Shown in pieces: positions 10,732-21,304 of a DNA stretch of 64,000 nt. The notes beneath the pieces were generated by a model. That model saw only the letters and a list, made by a program, of their open reading frames with translations. It was not told where the DNA came from and ran no database searches. Position 1 is the first letter of the stretch; the number at the start of each line of letters is the position of its first letter. Source of the DNA: Litorilituus lipolyticus (GTDB lineage: Bacteria > Pseudomonadota > Gammaproteobacteria > Enterobacterales > Alteromonadaceae); contig NZ_SAWY01000020.1 of the NCBI RefSeq assembly GCF_006439335.1, forward strand, positions 124,001 through 188,000, written 5' to 3'. Both the position numbers and the translations under genes were made by a program.

Positions 10732-13557
10732 ATGAAAAGTATTGAAGTTAGGGGCGCTCGTACCCACAACCTGAAAAACATCAATTTAGAAATTCCACGT
10801 GACAAATTAGTCGTGATTACAGGACTTTCTGGTTCAGGTAAATCATCTCTTGCCTTTGATACCTTATATGCTGAAGGTCAACGTCGTTATGTTGAATCAC
10901 TATCAGCTTATGCACGTCAGTTTTTATCTCTAATGGAAAAGCCCGATGTCGATCACATTGAAGGTTTGTCACCTGCAATATCTATTGAGCAAAAATCAAC
11001 GTCTCATAACCCACGCTCTACAGTGGGAACCATCACCGAAATTTATGATTACTTACGTTTGCTCTATGCGCGCGTTGGTGAACCACGCTGTCCAGAACAT
11101 AACACGCCATTAGCTGCGCAAACCATTTCTCAAATGGTTGATAAGGTGCTAGAACTAGAAGAAGGCACTAAGGTAATGTTACTGGCGCCCGTTTTACAAA
11201 ACCGTAAAGGTGAGCATGTAAAACTTCTCGATAACCTAGCCGCCCAAGGTTTTATCAGAGCTAGAATTGATGGCGAAGTATGTGATTTATCTGATCCACC
11301 AACTTTAGAACTTCATAAAAAACACACTATTGAAGTAGTCGTTGATCGACTGAAAGTACGCGACGATATTCAACTCCGTTTAGCAGAATCTTTTGAAACA
11401 GCCCTTGGCTTAACTTCTGGCACTGCCAAAGTTGCCTTTATGGATAAACCTGATCAAGATGAATTAATTTTCTCTGCTAACTTTGCCTGCCCACATTGTG
11501 GTTACAGCATGCAAGAACTTGAGCCCCGCCTTTTTTCATTCAATAACCCAGCAGGTGCTTGTCAAACCTGTGATGGATTAGGTATAGAGCAGTTCTTTGA
11601 TAGCAAGCGTGTCATCGCCAATGAAGAGCTTAGTCTTGCTGGTGGCGCGATCCGCGGTTGGGACAAACGAAATTTTTACTATTTTCAAATGTTACAAGCA
11701 TTGGCTGAACATTATAACTTTGAAGTAGATAAACCTTTTAATAGCCTGCCTAAAGAAGCGCAAAAAGTCGTACTTTATGGTAGTGGCAAACAAGAAATAG
11801 AATTTAAATACATGAACGATAGAGGTGATGTTGTTTTTCGTAAACACCCTTTTGAAGGTATTTTAAATAATATGCAACGCCGCTATAAAGAAACCGAATC
11901 TAATGCGGTGCGCGAAGAACTGGCTAAATACCTGAACAGTCAACATTGTCCAGATTGTAACGGCAGTCGTTTACGTCTTGAAGCACGTAACGTTTTCATT
12001 GCCGATACACCCTTACCGGTAGTTTCTGAGTTTGCCATTGCTGATGCCTTAGCCTTTTTCAAAGATTTACACCTTACTGGTCAAAAAGGACAAATTGCAG
12101 AAAAGATATTAAAAGAAATAAACGATCGCTTAGGATTTTTAGTAAATGTTGGCTTAAATTACTTAAACCTATCGCGTAGTGCCGATACTTTATCAGGCGG
12201 TGAAGCACAACGCATTCGCTTAGCAAGTCAAATAGGCGCAGGTTTAGTTGGCGTAATGTATGTACTAGATGAGCCTTCTATTGGCTTACATCAACGTGAT
12301 AACGAGCGTTTACTTAACACCTTAATTCATCTAAGAGATTTAGGTAATACTGTTATTGTGGTTGAACATGATGAAGATGCCATTAGAGCAGCTGACTTTG
12401 TTATTGATATTGGCCCAGGTGCGGGTGTGCATGGGGGTAATATAATTGCTCAAGGTAAGGTTGATGAGATATTAGCTTGTGAGGACTCACTGACCGGAAA
12501 ATACCTATCTGGTAAGGAAATGATCGAGATCCCAAGTGCTAGACATCCTTTTGATAAAGACAATATTGTCGAGTTAATAGGCGCCACGGGTAACAACTTA
12601 AAGAATGTTAACCTTACCATACCTAATGGTTTAATGACCTGTATAACTGGTGTCTCTGGTTCAGGTAAATCAACCTTAATTAACGATACTTTGTATAAGT
12701 TGGCGCATATTGAGTTAAATGGAGCTACCACGCAAGAGCCTGCGCCTTATAAAGAAATTAAGGGCTTAGATAAGCTTGATAAAGTTATTGATATTGACCA
12801 AAGCCCGATAGGTAGAACGCCACGTTCAAACCCAGCAACTTACACTGGTATATTCACCGCTATTCGTGAAATATTTTCTGCCACCCAAGAAGCTCGCTCA
12901 CGTGGTTATAAACCAGGTCGCTTTAGCTTTAATGTTAAAGGCGGTCGCTGTGAAGCCTGCCAAGGTGACGGATTAATTAAAGTAGAAATGCACTTTTTAC
13001 CTGACGTCTATGTACCTTGTGATGTTTGTAAGAGTAAACGATATAACCGTGAAACCTTAGAAGTGCTTTACAAAGGCAAGAATATTCATGAAGTACTCGA
13101 TATGACCATTGAAGATGCTTTTGAATTCTTTAATGCCATTCCTGCGGTAAAACGTAAACTTCAAACCCTGATGGATGTAGGTTTAAGTTATATTAAATTA
13201 GGGCAATCGGCCACTACACTCTCTGGTGGTGAAGCGCAACGAGTTAAGCTTTCAAAAGAGCTCTCTAAACGTGATACCGGTAAAACCTTGTATATATTAG
13301 ATGAGCCTACTACAGGTCTTCACTTTCATGATATTAAGCAGTTATTGCAGGTTATTCATCGTTTACGTGACCACGGTAATACCATTGTGGTTATTGAGCA
13401 TAACCTTGATGTGATTAAAACTGCCGACTGGATTGTCGATTTAGGCCCAGAAGGGGGCTCAGGCGGTGGTGAAATACTAGTGACAGGTACGCCAGAGCAA
13501 GTGGTAGAACATAAAACTTCACATACGGCGCATTTTTTAAAGCCATTACTAACATAA
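10732..13557 (+). CDS. uvrA: Excinuclease ABC subunit UvrA
   Basis: UvrA is the damage-recognising ATPase of nucleotide excision repair; it acts as a dimer and loads UvrB. The 941 residues are full length. The sequence has two ABC modules: Walker [10 protein letters not shown] near residue 32 with signature LSGGEAQRI, and Walker [10 protein letters not shown] near residue 640 with signature LSGGEAQRV. Zinc-binding cysteine pairs are CPHC...CQTC and CEAC...CDVC. No LexA box (CTG-N10-CAG) is evident in the 143-bp upstream region, so SOS control is not supported by sequence. A GNAT gene follows after 29 bases. Confidence 0.97.
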   Translation: MKSIEVRGARTHNLKNINLEIPRDKLVVITGLSGSGKSSLAFDTLYAEGQRRYVESLSAYARQFLSLMEKPDVDHIEGLSPAISIEQKSTSHNPRSTVGTITEIYDYLRLLYARVGEPRCPEHNTPLAAQTISQMVDKVLELEEGTKVMLLAPVLQNRKGEHVKLLDNLAAQGFIRARIDGEVCDLSDPPTLELHKKHTIEVVVDRLKVRDDIQLRLAESFETALGLTSGTAKVAFMDKPDQDELIFSANFACPHCGYSMQELEPRLFSFNNPAGACQTCDGLGIEQFFDSKRVIANEELSLAGGAIRGWDKRNFYYFQMLQALAEHYNFEVDKPFNSLPKEAQKVVLYGSGKQEIEFKYMNDRGDVVFRKHPFEGILNNMQRRYKETESNAVREELAKYLNSQHCPDCNGSRLRLEARNVFIADTPLPVVSEFAIADALAFFKDLHLTGQKGQIAEKILKEINDRLGFLVNVGLNYLNLSRSADTLSGGEAQRIRLASQIGAGLVGVMYVLDEPSIGLHQRDNERLLNTLIHLRDLGNTVIVVEHDEDAIRAADFVIDIGPGAGVHGGNIIAQGKVDEILACEDSLTGKYLSGKEMIEIPSARHPFDKDNIVELIGATGNNLKNVNLTIPNGLMTCITGVSGSGKSTLINDTLYKLAHIELNGATTQEPAPYKEIKGLDKLDKVIDIDQSPIGRTPRSNPATYTGIFTAIREIFSATQEARSRGYKPGRFSFNVKGGRCEACQGDGLIKVEMHFLPDVYVPCDVCKSKRYNRETLEVLYKGKNIHEVLDMTIEDAFEFFNAIPAVKRKLQTLMDVGLSYIKLGQSATTLSGGEAQRVKLSKELSKRDTGKTLYILDEPTTGLHFHDIKQLLQVIHRLRDHGNTIVVIEHNLDVIKTADWIVDLGPEGGSGGGEILVTGTPEQVVEHKTSHTAHFLKPLLT

Positions 13558-13586
13558 TAAAGAGTTAACATTATTAAGGATTAACA

Positions 13587-14126
13587 ATGAAAGTGATGAA
13601 CTCTGAACGACTCAGCTATCGGCTAATGGATCAAAATGATGGTGAAATATTATGGCAGCTTGATCAAGACCCTGAGGTAATGAAATATATCAGCGGTGGA
13701 AAAATTAATACCATGGACGATATTAATACCATCTTTCTACCGCGTATGGCCAAATATACCAACCCTGAACAAGGTTGGGGGTTATGGCAAGTATGTGACA
13801 AAATTAGCCAGGAGTACCTAGGTTGGGTTTTAGTTAGACCAATGGATTTCTTCAGTGATGAGCCTAAATATAAAGATATAGAACTTGGCTGGCGCTTTTT
13901 CAAAAAAGCTTGGGGTAAAGGCTATGCCACTGAAGCTGCTCAGGCAATAAAAGATGCACTCGTTGAGCAAACTGATATTGATTATGTGTCAGCCATTGCC
14001 TTAGAAGAAAATGTGGGCTCAATAAATATCATGAAAAAAATAGGGATGACGTTCCTTAAGAAAGAACTTCATCAAGATCCACTTGGCGATTTGGATGCAG
14101 TTTACTACCAAATGCCGACAAAATAA
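13587..14126 (+). CDS. GNAT family N-acetyltransferase (RimJ/RimL-like)
   Basis: This is a 179-residue acetyl-CoA dependent N-acetyltransferase. It starts with the typical ERLSYRLMDQNDGE segment and has the acetyl-CoA loop in GWRFFKKAWGKGYATEAAQA (residues about 104-123), then the ENVGSINIMKKIGM helix seen in RimJ/RimL-type enzymes. The substrate is unknown. It lies 29 bases after uvrA with a GGATT sequence upstream and is probably cotranscribed with it. Confidence 0.82.
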   Translation: MKVMNSERLSYRLMDQNDGEILWQLDQDPEVMKYISGGKINTMDDINTIFLPRMAKYTNPEQGWGLWQVCDKISQEYLGWVLVRPMDFFSDEPKYKDIELGWRFFKKAWGKGYATEAAQAIKDALVEQTDIDYVSAIALEENVGSINIMKKIGMTFLKKELHQDPLGDLDAVYYQMPTK

Positions 14127-14168
14127 TTTACAGTGCTGGTCTAGTTTATAACAATAAATAAAAAACCT

Positions 14169-14828
14169 ATGCCAGCTTCAAACAAACCGTTTACTCCTTT
14201 ACACCTTTTTATCTACTGCCTCGCCTTTACGAGTGGCTTTTCCATCATGGGCATTGAACTACTCGCAGGTAGAATTTTAGCGCCCTTCTTTGGCTCTAGT
14301 GTTCATATTTGGGGCAGTATCATTACAGTGTTTATGTTGAGTTTATCTTTAGGCTACTTGTTAGGTGGTAAGCTCTCAACCAAATCAGCATCATTAACTC
14401 GCTACGGTTTTATTTTTATACTGGCAAGCATCACCATTTTACCTGTGGTTACTTCAAGCCAATGGTTAATGGAAGCAATATTTTTAACCATTGAAGATTC
14501 GCGTTACGGTTCGTTATTAGCCTCTACGGTCTTGTTTTTCATTCCTACCGTAATTTTAGGTATGTTATCTCCCTACTCTGTTAGATTATTAGTCACCAAC
14601 TCCAACGAAAGTGGTCAAGTAGCAGGCAAACTATACTTTGTTTCTACCCTAGGTAGTGCCTTAGGTACCATCATTACCTCATTCTACTTCGTTATGTGGT
14701 TTGAAATTAACACCATAATTGTCAGCTTCAGCTTAATCCTTGGTTCTTTAGGACTATTAGCCGTAGTCGTCGACAAAATATCACTCAACAGTCTTTCAAC
14801 CGCAACAAAGAGTACTTGCGATGTTTAG
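14169..14828 (+). CDS. Membrane protein resembling the N-terminal half of fused MFS/spermidine-synthase proteins
   Basis: This 219-residue protein has about six hydrophobic helices. It begins with a motif common in the membrane half of large spermidine-synthase-like fusion proteins (SGFSIMGIELLAGRILAPFFG). Its stop overlaps the start of the next gene by 8 bases (14821-14828), so the two are translationally coupled and very likely form one functional unit. I read this as a split version of the single-chain fusion. Polyamine transport or synthesis is not proven. Confidence 0.7.
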   Translation: MPASNKPFTPLHLFIYCLAFTSGFSIMGIELLAGRILAPFFGSSVHIWGSIITVFMLSLSLGYLLGGKLSTKSASLTRYGFIFILASITILPVVTSSQWLMEAIFLTIEDSRYGSLLASTVLFFIPTVILGMLSPYSVRLLVTNSNESGQVAGKLYFVSTLGSALGTIITSFYFVMWFEINTIIVSFSLILGSLGLLAVVVDKISLNSLSTATKSTCDV

Positions 14829-15759
14829 TCATAACACATTTAATTTCACCCTGATAACTACCCTAGGTTTTTTACTATTAATTTCGCTCCTCTCTCAGCC
14901 AGTGAGTGCTAAAGTGGTGCATAAAGAGCGTTCGCTTTATCGTAATATTTTAATTGAAGATAAGGGCGATTTACGTTGCTTAAAATTTAACGTAAAAAGC
15001 AGTAAAACACAGCAAAGTTGCTTTTTAAAAAGCCAACCAGAAAGGCTCTACTTTAATTATACAAAGTTGCTGTTATCAAGTTTACTCATCAACCCAAACC
15101 CTGAAAAAATACTTATTATTGGCCTAGGTGGTGGCACAATGTCTAACACCTTGCATCAATTACTACCAGATAGCCAAATTGATAATATTGAAATTGATAA
15201 CAGCGTTATTAAAGTTGCCCGAGAGTACTTTAAATTTTTTGAAAATGACCACATCAAAGCCATTAGTCAAGATGGTCGGGTATTTGTTAAGCGTGCCTTA
15301 TTAAAAAAGCAACAATACGATTGGATTATTCTTGATGCTTTTAACGGTGACTACATCCCTGAACACTTAATGACAAAAGAATTTCTAGAAGAAATTAAAA
15401 ACTTACTAACACCCCAAGGTGTGTTAACAGCCAATACTTTTTCAGTGAGCAAGCTTTACGATTACGAGTCAGCCACTTATAAAGATGTTTTCGGCGACTT
15501 TTATCAAGTCAGAAATTTAAAAAATAGTAACCGTGTCATTCTAGCAATGAACCCTCAGCATAATGTGCATAACGCTGATATTAGTGCAATAACAAAGGCT
15601 AATGTTAAAGCGCTAGAAAAGCCGCTAAAACAATTTGGTGTCGATATACAGCTTTTAGTAGAAAGCATGAGCTCTACAAAAAATGCAGAAGACTGGCCTA
15701 GAAATACACCTGTTTTAACAGATCAATTTGCACCAGCTAACTTACTTAACATGAAATAG
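14821..15759 (+). CDS. Spermidine synthase-like methyltransferase-fold protein with N-terminal membrane segment
   Basis: The protein has 312 residues. Residues about 10-30 are hydrophobic and end in PVSAK, which reads as a signal peptide or anchor. The rest is a Rossmann-like aminopropyltransferase/methyltransferase fold: motif I is ILIIGLGGGTMSNTL, an acidic strand is IDNIEIDNSVIKVA, SQDGRVFVK follows, and the catalytic-region strand is WIILDAFNGDYIPEHL. If the leader is an export signal the domain would face the periplasm, where S-adenosyl substrates are not expected, so a membrane anchor with cytoplasmic topology is the alternative. It overlaps the upstream membrane gene. Confidence 0.72.
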   Translation: MFSHNTFNFTLITTLGFLLLISLLSQPVSAKVVHKERSLYRNILIEDKGDLRCLKFNVKSSKTQQSCFLKSQPERLYFNYTKLLLSSLLINPNPEKILIIGLGGGTMSNTLHQLLPDSQIDNIEIDNSVIKVAREYFKFFENDHIKAISQDGRVFVKRALLKKQQYDWIILDAFNGDYIPEHLMTKEFLEEIKNLLTPQGVLTANTFSVSKLYDYESATYKDVFGDFYQVRNLKNSNRVILAMNPQHNVHNADISAITKANVKALEKPLKQFGVDIQLLVESMSSTKNAEDWPRNTPVLTDQFAPANLLNMK

Positions 15760-15786
15760 AGCCAATTAAGAAAATACCAAACATAA

Positions 15787-15822
15787 AAAGGCCCATCAGC
15801 TTTAAACTGATGGGCCTTTATT
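15787..15822. terminator. Bidirectional intrinsic terminator
   Basis: A 13-bp stem (AAAGGCCCATCAG with CTGATGGGCCTTT) and a 7-base loop is flanked by A and T runs on both sides. It lies between the convergent spermidine-synthase-like gene and the M9-type protease gene and can serve both. Confidence 0.88.
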
Positions 15823-15869
15823 ATTCATTTATAATTAAATTAAATAATTAATTCAAATAACTAAGTTGT

Positions 15870-18143
15870 TTACTCAAAAAGTGACGAATCAATAACAAAG
15901 CCATTATTGGTTGCACCTAAATCGAGTACACCTAAACATTGCTGCGCACTGTCTACTAATGCCATGCGATCACCTTCAACCCAGTAATCAGCACTGTACG
16001 ACTCACCATTATTTAATGTGCCATAGTCACTTCCAAGGCTCATTTGGCCAGTTGCATTATCAACCCAATGAAGTGTAACCGCAGTATCAGTCATGTTCGT
16101 TACACTAAATCCTGCTGCTGAATTGCTTGTACGAGTATATGGCTCAAGTAAATCACAACTTCCAATCTCTGGCGCAGGTAATTCAATAACATCGGCAACG
16201 AGTTCATCTGAGATGGTGTACTCATTATCTTCGCTATTTAAAACAGCTACGCCTAAACAGTTCTGATTTTCATCAGTAATCATCAGGCGGTCGCCCTGTG
16301 CCCAATAGTCTGCTGTATAGCTTTCACCTGAAACTAAGGTTGCATAGTTAGTACCAAAACTCGGAGAGCCGTTAGTATTAATCCAATAAAGATTAACTGG
16401 TACATCTGTTGGGTTAGTTACACTAAAGCCTTCTGCTGTAATAGTCGTTCTATCATAGTAGGCAGTCGCTAAATCACACGTACCTATAGTACCAGGATCA
16501 GGTAACGGTACTGACACAGGTAATTCTGGCGTAGTAATTTCTTTTAAAGTAACAGGCTCAGGTAACTCAACTGAACAGTCACTTCCTGAACAGGCTGTAA
16601 TATACATATCAACGATATCAGTACCTGAGTAGCTGCTGTCTATTACAGCATAATAAGTACCAGCACGAACATCAGTAAAGCTACAACTTTCCTCATTACC
16701 AGCATTCCCTTCTGAATAAGTATCGCACTCAATAGGGTCTGCATATGACCAATGCGGTACAGTATCTTTATTAACCATTAAAGCAACATTACCTGAGCCA
16801 CCTGATGTTGCAATAGTGATATCAGATACGCCTTCTGGCACTTCTACAGAGTATACCCAACCACCACGGCCTTCCACTTTTTTAAACTCACCTAAAGCAA
16901 GTGGCTTTGCACTGCCTTCAAATTGTGCGCGAACATCATTAGTATAATAGTCAACAAATTCGGTTTCATAATTTTCAGTAAATGTTGTTAATAACGCATT
17001 AAACTCATCCCACTCACCTGCACGCATATGAGATAGCATTGTCGTAACATCACTTGGATGTTTTTCTATTAAGAATGCAACGGCTAACTGCCCCCATGAA
17101 TACGGACTTGGTGTGCCATTATTATTATGTTGATCAAAAATCTCAGCCAAGGTATATCGAGTATCACCTGAAACAGATGTTTCAAAACGTTGATATGGCT
17201 CGTTATAATATGTGCCCAAATATTCAGCTAGGCCTTCTGACCACCAGCCCATATCTCTTTTATAGCCACCTTCTTTGTTATATCGACCATCTAAAGCATG
17301 GATATACTCATGATCTAATGAGCGAATAATGTGACGACCGCCTGACCATTCCAAGCCATTAAAAGTATTTACAATAGAGCTATGATAAAACTCAGTTGGC
17401 GCTGTCTCATAATAAATTCCCGACTCATTATTACTATCAAACAAATAGCCCATCCAAGCTTTATGGTTGGTTAAGTTTGCGAAGATATTAATATCAGTAA
17501 ATTCATTTAAATCATTAGGGACAGGCGTTTGAAATTCAGGGGCAACACCCGAATTTAGTACCTCATCGAACCTTACTTTCGTTTCAGCCAATACATCACA
17601 TGCTTGTGTTAATTCATCATCAGTTAAATCTTGAGCGCGAATATTTACTGGCACTTCACAAGTTTTTGCATTTGAGAATAGACTTGTTGATGCCCAAAGT
17701 GTTCCATCGTTCACAGCTCCAGCAGCATCAACTAAAACGTAATACCTTCCCGCCTGTGGTTGGTCAATAACACAAACTTCGCTCCAATCAGCGCCATTAT
17801 AAGAAATACAATCGAAATTACCTGCTTCACCCGCTGTTGGCTTTTCTGCAAAACGCACATAAATATCAGGGTCGCCTAAGCTCTCATTGGCAAGCCCTAC
17901 AGCCATACTTACCGTTAAGGTTGCACTATCTTCAGGTACATCGACATAGTACATAGTGCCTTCTGTTATGTTGACATGCTCAATGGCTTGATCTAGCTCT
18001 AATAGCTCTGCGGTTTCAACAGGCTGAACAACTACCGGTGTTTTTTCTACTTCTGGTTCATCACTGCTCGAACCTCCACAACCAAAAAGTAGGAAAGAGC
18101 TTGCTAGTGCAAGGCTTATTTTTGTTAACTTAAAATCCATCAC
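15870..18143 (-). CDS. Secreted lipoprotein metalloprotease of the M9 (collagenase-like) type, with two C-terminal repeats
   Basis: The 757-residue precursor has a lipoprotein-type signal ending at Cys22 (LLFGC), followed by an acidic Ser-rich linker. A PPC-like beta domain spans about 55-165. The catalytic domain has HEYIH at 278-282, followed by WWSEGLAEYL at 300-309, which supplies the third zinc ligand; the HEYIHALDGR context is characteristic of family M9. A second PPC-like domain spans about 420-530. Two tandem repeats of about 100 residues (554-660, 661-757) share GFSVTN, GESY-ADYW and QGDR/EGDR motifs, a beta pattern reminiscent of the VHL beta domain. It probably degrades protein at the cell surface. 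Collagen as a substrate is not shown. Confidence 0.8.
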   Translation of the reverse strand: MMDFKLTKISLALASSFLLFGCGGSSSDEPEVEKTPVVVQPVETAELLELDQAIEHVNITEGTMYYVDVPEDSATLTVSMAVGLANESLGDPDIYVRFAEKPTAGEAGNFDCISYNGADWSEVCVIDQPQAGRYYVLVDAAGAVNDGTLWASTSLFSNAKTCEVPVNIRAQDLTDDELTQACDVLAETKVRFDEVLNSGVAPEFQTPVPNDLNEFTDINIFANLTNHKAWMGYLFDSNNESGIYYETAPTEFYHSSIVNTFNGLEWSGGRHIIRSLDHEYIHALDGRYNKEGGYKRDMGWWSEGLAEYLGTYYNEPYQRFETSVSGDTRYTLAEIFDQHNNNGTPSPYSWGQLAVAFLIEKHPSDVTTMLSHMRAGEWDEFNALLTTFTENYETEFVDYYTNDVRAQFEGSAKPLALGEFKKVEGRGGWVYSVEVPEGVSDITIATSGGSGNVALMVNKDTVPHWSYADPIECDTYSEGNAGNEESCSFTDVRAGTYYAVIDSSYSGTDIVDMYITACSGSDCSVELPEPVTLKEITTPELPVSVPLPDPGTIGTCDLATAYYDRTTITAEGFSVTNPTDVPVNLYWINTNGSPSFGTNYATLVSGESYTADYWAQGDRLMITDENQNCLGVAVLNSEDNEYTISDELVADVIELPAPEIGSCDLLEPYTRTSNSAAGFSVTNMTDTAVTLHWVDNATGQMSLGSDYGTLNNGESYSADYWVEGDRMALVDSAQQCLGVLDLGATNNGFVIDSSLFE

Positions 18144-18344
18144 AACCCTCTTATTGTAATTTTGTTATATTGAATGCAAAACACAATATACCAAAATAAA
18201 CTAAGAGTGAAATATTTAAACAAGATATAGTTAAAGCCTTTGGGTATATAAGGAAGAATGCAACACTAGCCAAAAGTCTAATGGCTAAATTTTGTCGACA
18301 GATCTACAGTAGGTTAATTGTATAATAACGACAGCGATATACTC

Positions 18345-20240
18345 ATGAGCACACAAGAAATCACCACAGAATCGAATATAGAGCATTGGAGAGAGCAAGC
18401 AAAACTTGTTTCTTGGTATAAACAGCCCCAAAACATATTGTCGACAAATGACATTGGTTGGCATGATTGGTTTGCCGATGGTGAGCTTAATACAAGCTAC
18501 CTTGCTCTGGATTATCATATTGAGCAAGGCAGAGGTGATGAAACTGCCTTGATATACGATTCTCCGGTAACTGAGCAAAAAATTAAATACACTTACGCAC
18601 AACTTAAAACTGAAGTGGCTAAATTTGCGGGAGTTTTACAATCACAAAATGTTAGCAAGGGCGATAGAGTGCTAATTTATATGCCTATGATCCCTCAGGC
18701 GGCTATTGCCATGTTAGCCTGTGCGAGATTAGGTGCAGTTCATTCGGTTGTATTTGGCGGTTTCGCTGCAAATGAGCTAGCGGTACGTATTGATGACGCT
18801 AAACCTACTGTCGTTGTTAGTGCAAGTTGTGGTATTGAAATTAACAAAGTTATTCCCTATAAACCGCTATTAGATCAAGCAATAGAAGTTGCTGAGCATA
18901 AACCAAGTAGCTGTGTTATTTTTCAGCGACCGCAAGTGTCAGCCGAATTAACAGCCAATAGAGATTACGCCTGGCAGGAATTAATGAGCACAGCCAGTGA
19001 AGTTGAACCTGTCTCGGTAAAATCAACGGATCCTTTATATATTTTGTACACCTCAGGTACTACAGGCAAACCTAAAGGTGTAGTACGTGATAATGGTGGC
19101 CATGCCGTCGCTATGCTTTACAGTATGAAGAACATTTACGGTATGAGAACGGGTGATACCTTCTGGGCAGCTTCTGATGTAGGTTGGGTCGTAGGTCACT
19201 CATATATTGTGTATGGACCTCTTATGGCAGGTTGCAGCACTATTTTATACGAAGGAAAACCAATAAAAACACCTGATGCTGGTGCGTTTTGGCGTGTTTG
19301 TGCTGAATATAATGTCAATGCTTTATTTAGTGCGCCGACTGCATTTAGAGCTATTGCAAAAGAAGACCCAAATGGCAGCTTAATTCAAGAGTATGATCTA
19401 TCTTCGTTAAAACGATTATATTTAGCTGGTGAGCGTCTCGACCCAGCAACTTATTATTGGCTACAAGAAAAAACTAACTTGCCTGTTATTGACCATTGGT
19501 GGCAAACCGAAACGGGTTGGGCAATAGCAACAACACCTTTACAAGCTGAAGGTGATGACTTTACGCCATTAAAAACCAAAGCAGGTTCTGCAGGATTTCC
19601 TGTAACAGGCTTTGATGTGCAAATACTTGATGCTCACGGTAAGCAAGTGCCCGCAGAACAGCAAGGCACTGTCGCCATTAAATTACCTATGCCTCCAGGT
19701 TGCTTAGCTACTATTTATAATGATGTTGATCGCTTCCACTCTGGCTACTTAAATACCTACCCAGGCTATTACATTACGGGTGACGGCGGTTATATCGATG
19801 AAGAAGGCTATCTGTTCATTATGGGTAGAACCGATGATGTCATTAATGTGGCAGGCCATCGCTTATCAACGGGTGAAATGGAAGAAGTACTTTCTGAACA
19901 TAGCGCGGTAGCAGAGTGTGCTGTCGTTGGCATTCAATGTGAACTCAAAGGGCAAGTACCGCTAGGTCTTGTAGTCATAAAAAATGGCATTGAAGCCTCT
20001 GATAATGAACTATCGGGTGAATTAAAGCAGAAAATTCGTAATGATATTGGTGCAATCGCCTCATTGAAAGATTTATTAATTATTGAACGCCTGCCAAAAA
20101 CACGTTCGGGTAAGATACTAAGAAAAACCTTACGGCAAATGATTGATGGTCAGCAAGTTGAAATTCCTTCGACCATTGATGATCCTGAAGTTATCAAAGA
20201 GCTTTCAGCCAAGTTTAAGCAAAATAAGGTTATGGCTTAG
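18345..20240 (+). CDS. prpE: Propionyl-CoA (acyl-CoA) synthetase PrpE
   Basis: This is an AMP-forming acyl-CoA synthetase of about 631 residues. The P-loop-like motif YTSGTTGKPKGVVRDNGG is of the PrpE subtype. Other marks are DVGWVVGHSYIVYGPL, the core motif TGDGGYIDEEGYLFIMGRTD, and LPKTRSGKILRKTLR, whose Lys is the regulatory acetylation and catalytic site. It probably activates propionate, and more weakly acetate, to the CoA thioester. I prefer the ATG at 18345 (MSTQEITTES); a longer frame from a TTG at 18318 is possible. There is no methylcitrate-cycle gene beside it, so it is encoded alone. Confidence 0.85.
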   Translation: MSTQEITTESNIEHWREQAKLVSWYKQPQNILSTNDIGWHDWFADGELNTSYLALDYHIEQGRGDETALIYDSPVTEQKIKYTYAQLKTEVAKFAGVLQSQNVSKGDRVLIYMPMIPQAAIAMLACARLGAVHSVVFGGFAANELAVRIDDAKPTVVVSASCGIEINKVIPYKPLLDQAIEVAEHKPSSCVIFQRPQVSAELTANRDYAWQELMSTASEVEPVSVKSTDPLYILYTSGTTGKPKGVVRDNGGHAVAMLYSMKNIYGMRTGDTFWAASDVGWVVGHSYIVYGPLMAGCSTILYEGKPIKTPDAGAFWRVCAEYNVNALFSAPTAFRAIAKEDPNGSLIQEYDLSSLKRLYLAGERLDPATYYWLQEKTNLPVIDHWWQTETGWAIATTPLQAEGDDFTPLKTKAGSAGFPVTGFDVQILDAHGKQVPAEQQGTVAIKLPMPPGCLATIYNDVDRFHSGYLNTYPGYYITGDGGYIDEEGYLFIMGRTDDVINVAGHRLSTGEMEEVLSEHSAVAECAVVGIQCELKGQVPLGLVVIKNGIEASDNELSGELKQKIRNDIGAIASLKDLLIIERLPKTRSGKILRKTLRQMIDGQQVEIPSTIDDPEVIKELSAKFKQNKVMA

Positions 20241-20261
20241 TTTTGAAAGCTAATAGTTAAG

Positions 20262-21197
20262 TCATTTTTTTAATGACAATTTTTTGCGGGTTGCTGATAC
20301 TTTCTTCTGATCAGTAGCCCTTTTTTTTATAGCTTTTTTATTATCAACTTGGTATTTACTCGCTGAGTTTTTATCGCTTTTAATTGTTTTTGCTCTTTGT
20401 GAATTTGTGTCTGTTTGCTTTTTCTCTATGCTTTCTTTAGCTTTTGTTTGTTTTTGCGCACCGTCACTCGCTGTTTTTGTTGAATGAGCAACCGCTTCAT
20501 TAATCTCAGTCATTTCTTTTTCAGTTAAATCGCGCCACTGACCTGGCTTTAATTTACCTAGTTCTACTTTCATAATGCGAGAGCGTTTTAGCTTAGTGAC
20601 TTCATAACCTAAATACTCACACATACGACGAATTTGACGATTTAACCCTTGCGTTAAAATAATGGTAAAGACAAAACGACTTTTTACTCTAACAATGCAA
20701 GGCTTAGTGATAGTGCCAAGAATAGGCACACCGCGCGACATACGCTCAATAAATCGCTCACTAATAGGCTTATCAACTGTAACTATGTACTCTTTATCAT
20801 GGGCATTTTCAGCACGCAAAATCTTATTTACAATATCGCCATCACTGGTTAAAAAGATCAGCCCTTCTGATGGCTTATCTAATCGTCCAATAGGAAAGAT
20901 TCTTTCTTTATGACCAATAGCATCAATAATATTGCCTTTAACATGCCGCTCTGTAGTACAGGTAATGCCAATTGGCTTGTTATAGGCTATATAAATTCGA
21001 TCAGATTTATCTTCTTTACTGGCAAAAATAGCTTTACCATCAACTTTCACAACATCGCCTGGCATCACTTTAGTCCCAAGTTCAGGATGCTTATCATTTA
21101 TAGTAACTCTATTCTCTTCAATTAATTTATCGGCGCCACGACGTGAGCAAAATCCTGATTCACTGATATATTTATTTAGTCGTTTAGCATCGGTCAT
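20262..21197 (-). CDS. rluF: 23S rRNA pseudouridine synthase RluF
   Basis: RluF isomerises uridine 2604 (and 2605) of 23S rRNA. An S4-like RNA-binding domain occupies residues 1-65 (LNKYISESGFCSRRGADKLI). The catalytic motif GRLDKPSEGLIFLTSDGD contains the essential Asp, and GLNRQIRRMCEYLGYEV follows. The match to E. coli RluF runs through about residue 230. The last 80 residues are a lysine/serine/threonine-rich low-complexity tail that ends KKLSLKK; it is probably disordered and may add RNA contacts. Confidence 0.92.
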   Translation of the reverse strand: MTDAKRLNKYISESGFCSRRGADKLIEENRVTINDKHPELGTKVMPGDVVKVDGKAIFASKEDKSDRIYIAYNKPIGITCTTERHVKGNIIDAIGHKERIFPIGRLDKPSEGLIFLTSDGDIVNKILRAENAHDKEYIVTVDKPISERFIERMSRGVPILGTITKPCIVRVKSRFVFTIILTQGLNRQIRRMCEYLGYEVTKLKRSRIMKVELGKLKPGQWRDLTEKEMTEINEAVAHSTKTASDGAQKQTKAKESIEKKQTDTNSQRAKTIKSDKNSASKYQVDNKKAIKKRATDQKKVSATRKKLSLKK

Positions 21198-21304
21198 GGC
21201 AATTGGTGTTCTTATAGTAGCGGGTAAGTTAGTAAGGTACTTTCTAATTATTTCGTATTATACTAAAAATTAACCATGAATATAGCGAACTTAGTCTGAT
21301 CACT

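Noticed and set aside
10443-10805. 120-codon open frame across the SLC13-uvrA promoter region
   Set aside because: It overlaps both recognised genes and the promoter region, and its composition is not protein-like.
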